From NCBI GenBank assembly GCA_017450025.1, contig JAFSYJ010000032.1:1-64000 (forward strand): 64,000 bases of DNA, given 5' to 3'. Position numbers and translations under genes: made by a program. The DNA comes from Clostridia bacterium. GTDB lineage: Bacteria; Bacillota; Clostridia; UMGS1883; UMGS1540. Positions 27,023 to 35,553 of this stretch are shown one piece after another. A model generated the notes under the pieces. The model ran no database searches and was not told the DNA's origin. It saw only the letters and a program-made list of their open reading frames with translations. Numbering within the stretch: position 1 is the first letter of the stretch; each line of letters begins with the position of its first letter.

Positions 27023-27051
27023 AAAAGGGATATGAATTTCATATCCCTTTT
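27023..27051. terminator. Bidirectional terminator between polC and miaB
   Basis: A long perfect stem (AAAAGGGATATGAA/TTCATATCCCTTTT) with A and T tracts at its ends, so it can terminate polC on the plus strand and miaB on the minus strand. It overlaps the miaB stop codon by two bases. Confidence 0.88.
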
Positions 27052-28390
27052 ATATTAACTCGCCTTCAAGGCTGAAAGTTCCGACCTTCACAATTTTAAC
27101 AGGTACGATTTCGCCTTTTAAGCTATGCGGAGCGGGGAAATTGACTATTTTATTTCCTTCTGTGCGTCCTGTCATAAAGTGGGGGTTTGTCTTACTTTCG
27201 CCCTCTACTAAAACAAGCTCCGTTTTGCCCGTCAAAGCCTTATTTTTTTCTAAAGAAATTTCGTTTTGTACCTCCAAAAGGCGTTCAAAATTTGCTTTGA
27301 TTTCATCATCGGAGAGAACAAACGGCATTTTTGCCGCGGGCGTGCCGCTTCGCGGAGAAAATATAAACGAATAAATCATATCAAAGCGGACTTTGCGAAG
27401 CATATCCAAAGTTTTTTCAAAGTCGTCGTTTGTCTCACTCGGAAAACCGACGATAATATCGGTAGTCAGCGCAATATCAGGCATTTTATCGCGGATCTTA
27501 TCCACCTTTTGCAAAAACCATTCAGAAGTATATTTTCTGTTCATAGACTTCAAAACAGCGTCGCTTCCCGCCTGAAGCGGAAGGTGAAGGCTTTTACAAA
27601 TATTTTTATTTTCCGCCATAACGCGGATTACGCTGTCGGAAATATCCTTGGGGTGTGAGGTCATAAAGCGTATGCGGTCAATGCCTGTATCGGCAACCTT
27701 TTGCAAAAGATTTGCAAATGCGTCGCCGCCTCCGTTATAGGAATTTACATTTTGACCAAGCAGCATTACCTCGCGGCAACCGTCCGCGATAAGCTTTTTA
27801 ACATCTTCTACGACATCGCCTTCCGCGCGGCTCCGCTCCCTGCCGCGCACATACGGAACAATACAGTAAGTGCAAAAATTATTGCAGCCGTACATTATGG
27901 GGACGCCGGCTTTTACGCTGTCTTTTCGGAAATAAGGAATATCCTCGTGTATGAGCTCGTCTTCTGTCGTGCAAAAAACACGGTTTGAGCCTGAAAGATA
28001 TTCATAAATAAAGCGCGGAAGCTCCTGAATACTGTTTGTCCCGAAAACAATATCCACCTGTTTGAAAGTGGATTTTATTTTTTTTATATTTTTTTCTTCA
28101 TTTGCCATACAGCCGCACAGCGCGATAATAAGATTCGGGCGCATTTCTTTAAGCGGCTTGAGTGCACCAAGCATGCCGTAAACCTTTTTTTCGGCATTTT
28201 CGCGTATGGCGCAGGTATTAAAAATAATCAGGCTTGCCTTATTTGCATCATCTGTGAAACCGTAACCTATTTCGTGCAGAACACCTGCAATTTTTTCGCT
28301 GTCATTTTCATTTTGCTGGCAACCGAAGGTGTGTATCAAGGCAAGCTGGTTTTTATCTGTTATTTCGGATAAACGCTTTATATAGTCCAT
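27050..28390 (-). CDS. miaB: tRNA-2-methylthio-N6-dimethylallyladenosine synthase MiaB
   Basis: A 446-residue radical-SAM methylthiotransferase that adds the 2-methylthio group at A37 of tRNAs reading UNN codons. The N-terminal auxiliary cluster cysteines are Cys24, Cys60 and Cys94. The radical-SAM motif is Cys169-x3-Cys173-x2-Cys176 in GCNNFCTYCIVPYVRG, and a C-terminal TRAM domain follows. Three bases separate it from the upstream ABC ATPase gene, so it appears to be the last gene of an amino-acid uptake operon. It is distinct from the MtaB-type paralogue at 33.7 kb. Confidence 0.95.
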   Translation of the reverse strand: MDYIKRLSEITDKNQLALIHTFGCQQNENDSEKIAGVLHEIGYGFTDDANKASLIIFNTCAIRENAEKKVYGMLGALKPLKEMRPNLIIALCGCMANEEKNIKKIKSTFKQVDIVFGTNSIQELPRFIYEYLSGSNRVFCTTEDELIHEDIPYFRKDSVKAGVPIMYGCNNFCTYCIVPYVRGRERSRAEGDVVEDVKKLIADGCREVMLLGQNVNSYNGGGDAFANLLQKVADTGIDRIRFMTSHPKDISDSVIRVMAENKNICKSLHLPLQAGSDAVLKSMNRKYTSEWFLQKVDKIRDKMPDIALTTDIIVGFPSETNDDFEKTLDMLRKVRFDMIYSFIFSPRSGTPAAKMPFVLSDDEIKANFERLLEVQNEISLEKNKALTGKTELVLVEGESKTNPHFMTGRTEGNKIVNFPAPHSLKGEIVPVKIVKVGTFSLEGELI

Positions 28391-28393
28391 ATT

Positions 28394-29143
28394 TTATCCC
28401 TCAAATTTGCTCAAAAAGGCCTTTATTCGCGGTGTATCGACAGCTTCTGAAAAAATATTTTCAGGTGTGTCATCTGCAATAATATTGCCGTTGTCCATAA
28501 AAACAACTCTGTTTGCAACTTCTCTGGCAAAATTCATTTCGTGTGTTACTATAATCATTGTCATATTCTTTTGAGCGAGCTCTTTTATTACCTTAAGAAC
28601 TTCACCCGTGAGTTCGGGGTCAAGTGCGGAGGTCGGCTCGTCAAACAGCATTATTTCAGGCTTCATAGCAAGGGCGCGCGCTATTGCAACTCTCTGCTGC
28701 TGCCCGCCCGAAAGCTCGCATGGATAACTGTTTATTTTTTCGGAAAGCCCTACCTCTGCAAGAAGCATCTCCGCGTTTTTTATCGCTTCTGTTTTTGTTT
28801 CGCCGTTTACGCATACGGGAGCTTCGATAATATTTTCAAGCACGGATTTGTGCGGAAAAAGATTAAACTGCTGAAAAACCATTCCCATTTTTTTGAGCAT
28901 TGGGCGCAGTTCCTTTTCAGGCTTATAGACCGCGTTTTCGGCAAGATATTCGCCATCAAGCAAAATTGAGCCTGAATCTACTGTTTCAAGCTTGTTTAAG
29001 CAGCGCAAAAATGTGCTTTTTCCGGAGCCCGAAGGACCGATAACTGCAATAACTTCAAGCGGTTCGACAGAAAGCGACACGCCTTTGAGAACTTCAAGCT
29101 TACCGAAACTTTTTCTTATATCTTTTACTTCAAGTATAGGCAT
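28394..29143 (-). CDS. Polar amino acid ABC transporter, ATP-binding protein
   Basis: A 249-residue ABC ATPase of the GlnQ/ArtP class. Walker A GPSGSGKS is at 35-42, the signature is [17 protein letters not shown], Walker B is IMLFDEPTSALD, and the switch histidine is in IIVTHEMNF. It energises import through the permease encoded 12 bases upstream. Substrate (glutamine, cystine or another polar amino acid) cannot be settled from the sequence. Confidence 0.93.
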   Translation of the reverse strand: MPILEVKDIRKSFGKLEVLKGVSLSVEPLEVIAVIGPSGSGKSTFLRCLNKLETVDSGSILLDGEYLAENAVYKPEKELRPMLKKMGMVFQQFNLFPHKSVLENIIEAPVCVNGETKTEAIKNAEMLLAEVGLSEKINSYPCELSGGQQQRVAIARALAMKPEIMLFDEPTSALDPELTGEVLKVIKELAQKNMTMIIVTHEMNFAREVANRVVFMDNGNIIADDTPENIFSEAVDTPRIKAFLSKFEG

Positions 29144-29155
29144 TACGCTTCCTCC

Positions 29156-29878
29156 TTACGAATGATAATAATCGAGCTTTTTCTCTATATAACCGAACAA
29201 AATCGTCAGAAAACCGCTGAAAATCAGATAAAACGCACCTGTGTAGAAAAGAGGCCATATAAGACCGCCGCGCTTTATGTAGACCTGTGCAGACCAAATA
29301 ACCTCGTACACCGCAATAACGCGCGCCAGAGAGGTATCTTTGACGAGAGTTATTATTTCATTACTCATTGGCGGAATTATGCGTTTTATGACCTGCGGAA
29401 GAACAATTTTAAAGAAAACTTGCGACTTTGTCATACCGAGGACAAAGCCGGCTTCATACTGCCCTTTAGGAATACCCTCGATACCGCCGCGGAAAATCTC
29501 GGAAAAGTAGCAGGCGTAGTTAACTGAAAACGCAACCATAACAGCCACAAATCTATCAAAAACATTCCATGTCGCAAACCACGAAACAACTGACCTTACC
29601 GGAGCTGCCATTGCGGCAAACTGCTCGGGAGACATGTGGCGCGCCCATTCTCCTGCAAGACCCGGACCGTAATAAATTATTATAAGCTGCAACATTAAAG
29701 GCGTTCCTCTTATAATCCACACAAAGGCTTTAACTATCCACTTAATGACCGTTATTTTGCTCATCGAGCCAAAGCTTATGATAAGCCCCAGCGGAAGCGC
29801 AAACAACAGCGTTAAAGCAAATATTTTGAGCGTCATTAAAAAGCCTTCTGCAAGAGAAGCTGTTACAGACATAAACAT
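29156..29878 (-). CDS. Polar amino acid ABC transporter, permease
   Basis: A 240-residue inner-membrane permease of the HisM/GlnP family. About five hydrophobic segments are visible. The N-terminal signature IRGTPLMLQLIIIYYG and the EAA loop (GQYEAGFVLGMTKSQVFFKIVLPQ) that docks the ATPase are both present. It sits between the genes for the binding protein and the ATPase. An insertion after the signature (GPGLAGEWARHMSPEQFAA...) lengthens an outside loop relative to the shortest homologues. Confidence 0.93.
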   Translation of the reverse strand: MFMSVTASLAEGFLMTLKIFALTLLFALPLGLIISFGSMSKITVIKWIVKAFVWIIRGTPLMLQLIIIYYGPGLAGEWARHMSPEQFAAMAAPVRSVVSWFATWNVFDRFVAVMVAFSVNYACYFSEIFRGGIEGIPKGQYEAGFVLGMTKSQVFFKIVLPQVIKRIIPPMSNEIITLVKDTSLARVIAVYEVIWSAQVYIKRGGLIWPLFYTGAFYLIFSGFLTILFGYIEKKLDYYHS

Positions 29879-29910
29879 AATACCGCCGCCTTTTCTACAA
29901 AAGTTACAAA

Positions 29911-29936
29911 GGCAGGGAACATAATTGCTCCCTGCC
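29911..29936 (-). terminator. Intra-operon hairpin after the binding-protein gene
   Basis: GGCAGGGA (29911-29918) pairs with TCCCTGCC (29929-29936), followed on the minus strand by only three T. It lies between the binding-protein and permease genes, where a weak terminator or stabilising hairpin commonly lets the binding protein be made in excess. Confidence 0.6.
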
Positions 29937-29957
29937 GGAAATTTTGATTTAAGTAAA

Positions 29958-30764
29958 TCAGTCTACGAGAGTAAGTTCGTATTTTTCAGCAAGCTTCTGC
30001 AAAGAACCGTCTTCTTTAAGAGCCTTGATGATGTCGTTAACAGCGGCTGCGGCGTCAGAACCCTTTCTGAAACCGATACCGTATTCTTCTTCTGTCAACG
30101 AAAGACCGCTTGTGAGGTTTGCATAGCTTGTGCCTTCGCCTGTCATAGCGTTTGCCATTGTAATATCGATTACACATGCGTCAGCCGAACCGGATGCAAC
30201 TTCCATAAGAGCGTCGCTTTGAGCTGCAACTGCTGTGAAGTTGTCAAGGCCGTTTTCTTCAAGAGCTGCCTCACCTGCGCTGCCTGCTTCTACTGCAAAC
30301 TTGAGCTCTTTAAGAGAGTCAATATCAGCAAAATCTGCTACCTTATCGGAAGCCATAACAACAACCTGTGCGTTTATAACATACGGGTCTGTTGTTTCCA
30401 TTGAAGCCAAAACTTCGTCAGTCAGAGTCATACCGTTCCAGATACAGTCAACAGCCTTGGAATTAAGCTCGTTCTGCTTGTTGTCCCAGTCGATTTCTAC
30501 AAACTCAACATCAACGCCGAGCTTTTCACCTACGAGAAGTGCAAACTCTGTATCAAAGCCTGTCCATTCGCCTGAATCGTCTTTGAAGTTCATCGGCTCG
30601 TAATCTGTGATACCGATAACGAGTGTACCCTTTTCGGTTATGTAAGAAAGATCGCTGTCAGCAGTTTTTGTTTCTTCAGTATTTGCAGGAGCCTCTTTCT
30701 GACCGCAAGCAGCAAGGGAAAATGCCATTACTGCCACAAGCATAAAAATAAGTAACTTTTTCAT
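29958..30764 (-). CDS. Polar amino acid ABC transporter, substrate-binding lipoprotein
   Basis: A 268-residue family-3 solute-binding protein. The lipoprotein signal peptide MKKLLIFMLVAVMAFSLAAC places the lipidated cysteine at residue 20. A flexible linker (EAPANTEETKTAD) follows, then the two-lobed domain with GTLVIGITDYEPMNF and WTGFDTEFA near its start. It captures an amino acid outside the membrane for the permease and ATPase downstream. It is the first gene of the operon, under a good promoter and after a leader hairpin. Confidence 0.94.
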   Translation of the reverse strand: MKKLLIFMLVAVMAFSLAACGQKEAPANTEETKTADSDLSYITEKGTLVIGITDYEPMNFKDDSGEWTGFDTEFALLVGEKLGVDVEFVEIDWDNKQNELNSKAVDCIWNGMTLTDEVLASMETTDPYVINAQVVVMASDKVADFADIDSLKELKFAVEAGSAGEAALEENGLDNFTAVAAQSDALMEVASGSADACVIDITMANAMTGEGTSYANLTSGLSLTEEEYGIGFRKGSDAAAAVNDIIKALKEDGSLQKLAEKYELTLVD

Positions 30765-30802
30765 TTTTGTCTAAAACCTTTCCGCCCGAAAAATTAAATC
30801 TG

Positions 30803-30828
30803 CCGCTGTGTACGGGCAGACACAGCGG
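30803..30828 (-). promoter_or_regulatory. Hairpin in the leader of the amino-acid ABC operon
   Basis: A 9-bp perfect inverted repeat (CCGCTGTGT/ACACAGCGG) with an 8-base loop lies between the promoter and the binding-protein gene. No U-tract follows, so it is not a classical terminator. It could be an operator, or an mRNA-stabilising element. Confidence 0.55.
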
Positions 30829-30840
30829 ATTTGCACAATA

Positions 30841-30869
30841 AATATACCACTTTATTTAGATAAAGTCAA
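30841..30869 (-). promoter_or_regulatory. Sigma-A promoter of the amino-acid ABC operon
   Basis: TTGACT (30864-30869), 17-base spacer, TATATT (30841-30846) on the minus strand. Confidence 0.8.
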
Positions 30870-30884
30870 GCCTTTTTATAAAAT

Positions 30885-31601
30885 TTAAAGCAAATATTCG
30901 TACATAATATTGGAAATAAGTGTAATCGGAGCGGTTTCGGCTCTTAAAATACGGTTGCCGAGAGTTACGGTTTTAAAGCCGCAGTTTTTTGCGGCGTCTG
31001 CCTCTGTGCGTTCAAATCCGCCCTCGGGACCTACGAAAACAGCGATACTTTGCGGCTTTTGCGCTCCGCGCAGGACTGATTTTAAAGATATCTCTTTTTC
31101 TTCTTCATACGCAAAAATCTTTAAGTCCGCGGATGTCTTAGCGAGAGCTTCGGAAAATTCAACAGGCTCGTAAACAACGGGCACAATTCCCCTGCCGCAT
31201 TGTTTTGCAGCCTCAAGAGCGATTTTATTCCACCTTGCGGTTTTGCCATGGCTTTTTGCAACTGTCCGCGCGCTGAAAAATGGCCTGATTTCCGTTATTC
31301 CAAGCTCAACGGATTTTTGTATTACAAAATCCATTTTTTCACCCTTTGGAACGCTTTGAAAAAGCGTAACCGAAAAATCCTGTTCGCAGAGATTTGGAGA
31401 ACAGGAAACGATACTGCATACGGCTTCGGTTTTTGAAATTGAACTTATCGTACATTCATAATCCGACTTTTCACCGTCGCATATCGTAAGCGCGTCGCCT
31501 GCCTTCATACGCAGAACGCGGCTGATATGTATAAATTCATCTCCCGTAACCGTAATGGTGGTCGAGCCGATATTTTCTTTTGCAACAAAAAATCTTGCCA
31601 T
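30885..31601 (-). CDS. rsmE: 16S rRNA (uracil-1498-N3)-methyltransferase
   Basis: A 238-residue SPOUT-class methyltransferase making m3U1498 in 16S rRNA. The N-terminal PUA-like domain begins MARFFVAKENIGSTTITVTG. The C-terminal knot has the conserved FVGPEGGFERTEAD and LGNRILRAETA. I chose the ATG at 31601 because it matches the family start and lies four bases after the prmA stop, rather than a start 34 codons upstream inside prmA. It is the last gene of trxA-prmA-rsmE. Confidence 0.95.
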   Translation of the reverse strand: MARFFVAKENIGSTTITVTGDEFIHISRVLRMKAGDALTICDGEKSDYECTISSISKTEAVCSIVSCSPNLCEQDFSVTLFQSVPKGEKMDFVIQKSVELGITEIRPFFSARTVAKSHGKTARWNKIALEAAKQCGRGIVPVVYEPVEFSEALAKTSADLKIFAYEEEKEISLKSVLRGAQKPQSIAVFVGPEGGFERTEADAAKNCGFKTVTLGNRILRAETAPITLISNIMYEYLL

Positions 31602-31605
31602 TTTA

Positions 31606-32580
31606 TCACTTTCTTTCCGAAAGAACAGCGTGCCATTCGCCGTCTTGTCGTGCTTCAAGAATATTAAAGCCGTTTTCTTTAAAAGCCGCAACGCAGTCGT
31701 CAAAGCGGTGGTTTATTATGCCGCTTGTGAGGAAAAGTGCGTTTGGCTTCATATACTTTGGTACGATCGCAGAAAGCGGAATAATAACATCGGCAACAAT
31801 ATTTGCTACGACAATGTCGTACAGCCTGTCCGCAGGGGTATTGGCAAAGGGGGCTTCTTCCAAAATATTTCCCGATGTCACAAAGTAATTTTCTTTGCCT
31901 ATGCCGTTATATGACGCGTTTTCATACGCGATATGAACAGCGGCAGGGTCAATATCCACGGCCGATGCAAATTCCGCGCCCAAAACAAGCGACAAAATAG
32001 AAAGAATACCGCTACCGCAGCCTATATCCGCAACACAGTCACCGCGTTTGACAGTGTTTTCAAGAAATTCCATACAAAGGCGTGTGGTGTTATGGCTGCC
32101 TGTGCCGAAAAGCATACCGGGATTTATCTTGAGTATTTTGCGGTTTGTGGGCGGATCATCGATCCATTTCGGCACAACGAGGATATTTTTGCCGATTTCA
32201 AGCGGCTTGTAATACTTTTTCCATTTTTCAAACCACGAATCCTCTCCGACATCTGCAAACTGGACCTCAAGTGAACCTAAATCAATGCCGATGTCTGTTT
32301 TCTTTAAGTTTTCAAGGCACGAATTTAAAACGGCGATCTGCTCTTTGCCGTTTGTGTTTTCACGAAGGAAGACATTGAGGTGCGTCGGCTCTTTTTTTGA
32401 TGTTATAACATCGTCGTCAACATAGTCCCACTTGCTTTTGTTTTCTTCAAGAAATTTAAAAAAGTCGCCTTCATCACAAATTTCAACACTTTCAAACCCA
32501 TACGACAGAAGCGCGCCGTAAAGCGGCTCTATGCCATCAGGAGTTGTGAAAATGCTGACGCGTATCCAATTTTCACTCAT
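31606..32580 (-). CDS. prmA: Ribosomal protein L11 methyltransferase
   Basis: A 324-residue SAM-dependent enzyme that trimethylates lysines and the N-terminus of L11. The N-terminal substrate domain begins WIRVSIFTTPDGIEPL. The catalytic domain has the SAM motif VADIGCGSGILSI and the NIVADVI motif typical of PrmA. The start overlaps the trxA stop by four bases. The prmA-rsmE adjacency is widespread in Firmicutes. Confidence 0.95.
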   Translation of the reverse strand: MSENWIRVSIFTTPDGIEPLYGALLSYGFESVEICDEGDFFKFLEENKSKWDYVDDDVITSKKEPTHLNVFLRENTNGKEQIAVLNSCLENLKKTDIGIDLGSLEVQFADVGEDSWFEKWKKYYKPLEIGKNILVVPKWIDDPPTNRKILKINPGMLFGTGSHNTTRLCMEFLENTVKRGDCVADIGCGSGILSILSLVLGAEFASAVDIDPAAVHIAYENASYNGIGKENYFVTSGNILEEAPFANTPADRLYDIVVANIVADVIIPLSAIVPKYMKPNALFLTSGIINHRFDDCVAAFKENGFNILEARQDGEWHAVLSERK

Positions 32581-32894
32581 AGTAATTCACCGAGCTTTGC
32601 CGCAAGCTGATCCTTTGAAACAAGACCGACAGAGCGTGCGGCTTCGCTGCCGTTTTTAAATATGATTATCGTGGGGATTGCGTCAATACCGAGCGAAAGA
32701 GCTATGCTTTCCGCATCGTCAACATTTATTTTGCAAAAAACGGCTTTATCGCCCATTTCCGACTCAAGCTCTTCGATTTCCGGCGCGATCATCTTGCAAG
32801 GACCGCACCAGTCAGCGTAAAAATCTATCAAAACAGGCTTTGCACTGTTTTTTACGGTTTCTTCAAAATTATCTGTTGTTATAAATTTTGGCAT
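32577..32894 (-). CDS. trxA: Thioredoxin
   Basis: A 105-residue cytoplasmic thiol-disulfide carrier. The redox motif WCGPC has Cys30 and Cys33, preceded by VLIDFYADW, and the cis-proline loop is AIPTIIIFKNG. Full length for the family. Its own promoter and a GAGG ribosome binding site lie upstream. It heads trxA-prmA-rsmE. Confidence 0.96.
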   Translation of the reverse strand: MPKFITTDNFEETVKNSAKPVLIDFYADWCGPCKMIAPEIEELESEMGDKAVFCKINVDDAESIALSLGIDAIPTIIIFKNGSEAARSVGLVSKDQLAAKLGELL

Positions 32895-32926
32895 ATTAAA
32901 CCTCCTGAGAATAAATTATTTATTTT

Positions 32927-32955
32927 ATAATAATATAAATAGACAATTTTGTCAA
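32927..32955 (-). promoter_or_regulatory. Sigma-A promoter of trxA-prmA-rsmE
   Basis: TTGACA (32950-32955), 17-base spacer, TATTAT (32927-32932) on the minus strand. Confidence 0.85.
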
Positions 32956-32972
32956 ATTATATTCAAAAGTAG

Positions 32973-33001
32973 TTGCAAAATCGGATAAAGAATTATATAA
33001 T
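32973..33001 (+). promoter_or_regulatory. Sigma-A promoter of radC
   Basis: TTGCAA (32973-32978), 17-base spacer, TATAAT (32996-33001), just before radC and back to back with the trxA promoter. Confidence 0.82.
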
Positions 33002-33024
33002 TACAGTAGAAAGGGGCATAGCCA

Positions 33025-33690
33025 ATGCACGATGGACACCGCGAAAGAATGAGAGAACGATATTTAAAATACGGTATTGATTCGTTTGCGCCGCACGAAA
33101 TACTTGAGATATTGCTTTACTATGTCAAAAAGAGGGAAAACACAAACCCTTTGGCGCACGACTTGATAAACGCCTTTGGCTCGCTGTCCGGAGTTATTGA
33201 CGCAGATGCGAAAGACCTTTTAAATACAGACGGCGTCGGTGAACAAACCGTTGTTTTAATAAAGCTTATAAAAGACATTTTTGAGTATTATCAAAAAGAA
33301 AAATGGGGAGATATAATAAGGCTTAACAATGTTGACGAGATCGGATATTACATACAGGATATGATAGGCGACAAGCCGTACGAAAGCTTATATCTTTTGT
33401 GCCTTGACAACGCGAATAAAATACTTGCGTTTCAGGAAATAGAGCGCGGAAGCGTATCAAGCGCGGCAACAAATCCGAGAAAAATTATCGAAACAGCCGT
33501 CAGAAATCACGCTGAAAAGGCCGTTCTGGCACACAATCACCCCTCGGGCATAATAACGCCGTCGCAGGAAGACCTTATATTTACGCATCAAATGAGAGAA
33601 TCATTCAAAGCGATAAAAATCAATATGATAGACCATATTATCACCGGCGGAAACGGATTTACAAGTATGGCGCGCGAGGGGTACATATAA
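33025..33690 (+). CDS. radC: RadC family JAMM-domain protein
   Basis: A 221-residue member of the RadC/UPF0758 family. The N-terminal HhH-like part (HEILEILLYYVKKRENTNPLAHDLI ... DGVGEQTVVLIKL) precedes the JAB/JAMM metalloprotease-like domain, whose zinc ligands are in HNHPSGIITPSQED. Despite the name, a repair role is doubtful for the family. It is monocistronic, reads toward mtaB and ends three bases from the mtaB stop, with no terminator hairpin between them. Confidence 0.93.
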   Translation: MHDGHRERMRERYLKYGIDSFAPHEILEILLYYVKKRENTNPLAHDLINAFGSLSGVIDADAKDLLNTDGVGEQTVVLIKLIKDIFEYYQKEKWGDIIRLNNVDEIGYYIQDMIGDKPYESLYLLCLDNANKILAFQEIERGSVSSAATNPRKIIETAVRNHAEKAVLAHNHPSGIITPSQEDLIFTHQMRESFKAIKINMIDHIITGGNGFTSMAREGYI

Positions 33691-33693
33691 GAT

Positions 33694-34992
33694 TTATTTT
33701 GTTATTTTACCGAAAAGCGTGCCGTTTTCTTCCGCTTCGAGCAAAACAGGGAGGATTTGTCCCGATACATCTGTTTGGGACTTTGCCATAACCTTTAAAT
33801 AATTAGAAGTAAAGCCTTCGTAAAAGCCGGCTTTATTTTTTTGCTCAAAAAGAACATCAAGCGTTCTGCCAATAAACCCTGCGGCAAATTTGCTTTTGTA
33901 TTCTTCAGCAATTTCAGCAAGGATATGCGCTCGGCGTGCGCGCTCGTTCTTGGGAACGGATTCTGCCAAATTCACGGCAGGTGTGCCGCTGCGCTCGGAG
34001 TACGGAAAAACATGAACGCCCGAAAACTTTGCCTTTTTTACAAATTCAAGCGTATTGTAAAATTCGGCTTCACCTTCAAACGGGAAGCCGGTTATTATAT
34101 CCGTAGTTACCGCTATATCGGGAATTGCGGTGCGCAGTTTGTCCAAAACGGCGAGGTAATCCGCCGCCGTATAGTGGCGGTTCATTTTTTTTAAAACAAT
34201 ATCAGAGCCGCTTTGCAGAGATATGTGAAAATGCGGGCAAACCTTTGGAAGACACGACACAGCCGCGATAAAATCACTTGTAAACGCGTTAGGGTCGATT
34301 GAGCTAAGGCGTATTCTTTTTATCTGCGGCAAATCGCTGATTTTACGCAAGAGAGATGTAAGTGAGGTGTTTGTATCTTTGCCGTATGACGAAACATGAA
34401 TTCCGGTGAGAACGATCTCGCAAAAGCCGTTTTTACCGAGAGCTTCGGCTTCGGCAATAATACTTTCTTCCTTCCTTGAGCGGCTTCTGCCGCGTGCGTA
34501 CGGGATTATACAGTATGAGCAAAACTGGTTGCAGCCCTCCTGAACTTTGATAAAGGCGCGCTGCCTGCCTTCAAAATTTTCGATAGGTGTATCTTCAAAA
34601 TCGCATTTTTGCATCATATTTTCAATTTTTTGTACCGGCGAGCGATTTATTTCATATTCTTTTATTAAATTTATAATTTCCCTCTTCTGATTTGTGCCGA
34701 TTATAATATCAACACAGCCGAGAGATTTAAGCATTTCGGGGTTTGTCTGTGCAAGGCAGCCGACGGCAATAATTACGGCGTCTGGATTTTTTGCCTTTGC
34801 GCGGCGCAGCATCTGGCGGCTTTTTTTGTCGCCGACGCTTGTAACGGTGCAGGTGTTTACAACATATACATCTGCATAATCCTCAAACGGAACAGTTTCG
34901 TAACCGCTCTGCATAAACTGCGCCTCCATTGCCTGTGTTTCATATTGATTTACTTTGCATCCGAGCGTAAAAAACGCCACTCTTTTTTTCAA
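33694..34992 (-). CDS. mtaB: tRNA (N6-threonylcarbamoyladenosine-37-C2)-methylthiotransferase MtaB
   Basis: About 432 residues; a radical-SAM methylthiotransferase converting t6A37 to ms2t6A37. The auxiliary cysteines are in TLGCKVNQYE, NTCTVT and VGCLAQ. The radical-SAM motif is GCNQFCSYCIIPYARG, and a C-terminal TRAM-like region follows. The MtaB rather than MiaB assignment follows from LGCKVNQYETQAM. The likely start is TTG at 34992, with GGGAG nine bases upstream; an in-frame TTG at 35001 lies directly on that site and is unlikely. It appears monocistronic. Confidence 0.94.
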   Translation of the reverse strand: MKKRVAFFTLGCKVNQYETQAMEAQFMQSGYETVPFEDYADVYVVNTCTVTSVGDKKSRQMLRRAKAKNPDAVIIAVGCLAQTNPEMLKSLGCVDIIIGTNQKREIINLIKEYEINRSPVQKIENMMQKCDFEDTPIENFEGRQRAFIKVQEGCNQFCSYCIIPYARGRSRSRKEESIIAEAEALGKNGFCEIVLTGIHVSSYGKDTNTSLTSLLRKISDLPQIKRIRLSSIDPNAFTSDFIAAVSCLPKVCPHFHISLQSGSDIVLKKMNRHYTAADYLAVLDKLRTAIPDIAVTTDIITGFPFEGEAEFYNTLEFVKKAKFSGVHVFPYSERSGTPAVNLAESVPKNERARRAHILAEIAEEYKSKFAAGFIGRTLDVLFEQKNKAGFYEGFTSNYLKVMAKSQTDVSGQILPVLLEAEENGTLFGKITK

Positions 34993-35045
34993 AAAAATCA
35001 ACTCCCGTTTTTACATTTTAGCATAAAAGTCAACCGTAGTCAACT

Positions 35046-35075
35046 GCATAAAACGGCAAAACAAAGGAAAAACTA
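35046..35075 (+). promoter_or_regulatory. Sigma-F/sigma-G-type promoter of spoVAC-spoVAD
   Basis: GCATA (35046-35050), 15-base spacer, GGAAAAACTA (35066-35075). This fits the published forespore sigma-F pattern GYATA-N15-GGnnAnAHTR at every defined position; sigma-G recognises a similar pattern. The spoVAC ATG is about 30 bases downstream. Confidence 0.75.
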
Positions 35076-35106
35076 AAAACAAAATTTTATTTAAAGGAAT
35101 GATTGT

Positions 35107-35544
35107 ATGGATATGTCTGATAAAGAGTATCAAAGCCTTGCCGAAAAATATTATCCAAGTTCACCAATGGCTAAAAATGTTTTGATTGCGTTTTTGGTCG
35201 GAGGCGCAATTTGTACGCTGGGTGAAATTATACGGCAGGTCGCGCTTTCAAAAGGACTGGAAAATCAAGACGCTCTTACAATTACATCGGTTGTTTTAAT
35301 TTTTTTGAGCGTACTTCTTACGGGGCTTGATGTCTATGACAAGATAGCTAAATTTGCCGGAGCCGGAACGCTGGTGCCGATAACAGGCTTTGCAAACGCC
35401 ATAGCCGCGCCTGCAATAGAATTTAAGTCAGAGGGATATGTGCTTGGAATGGGCGCAAAAATGTTTATTATTGCAGGACCTGTAATTGTTTACGGAACTC
35501 TGAGCGCAGTTGCAGCAGGCATAATTTATTATTTCTTCAGATAG
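35107..35544 (+). CDS. spoVAC: Stage V sporulation protein AC
   Basis: A 145-residue integral membrane protein with about four hydrophobic segments, beginning MDMSDKEYQSLAEKYYPSSP. It belongs to the SpoVAC/SpoVAEB family. In Bacillus SpoVAC is a mechanosensitive channel of the spore inner membrane moving dipicolinic acid. The conserved GFANAIAAPAIEFKSEGYVLGMGAKMF is present. AAAGGA lies eight bases before the ATG. It is followed after nine bases by spoVAD. Confidence 0.95.
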   Translation: MDMSDKEYQSLAEKYYPSSPMAKNVLIAFLVGGAICTLGEIIRQVALSKGLENQDALTITSVVLIFLSVLLTGLDVYDKIAKFAGAGTLVPITGFANAIAAPAIEFKSEGYVLGMGAKMFIIAGPVIVYGTLSAVAAGIIYYFFR

Positions 35545-35553
35545 GTGATAAAA

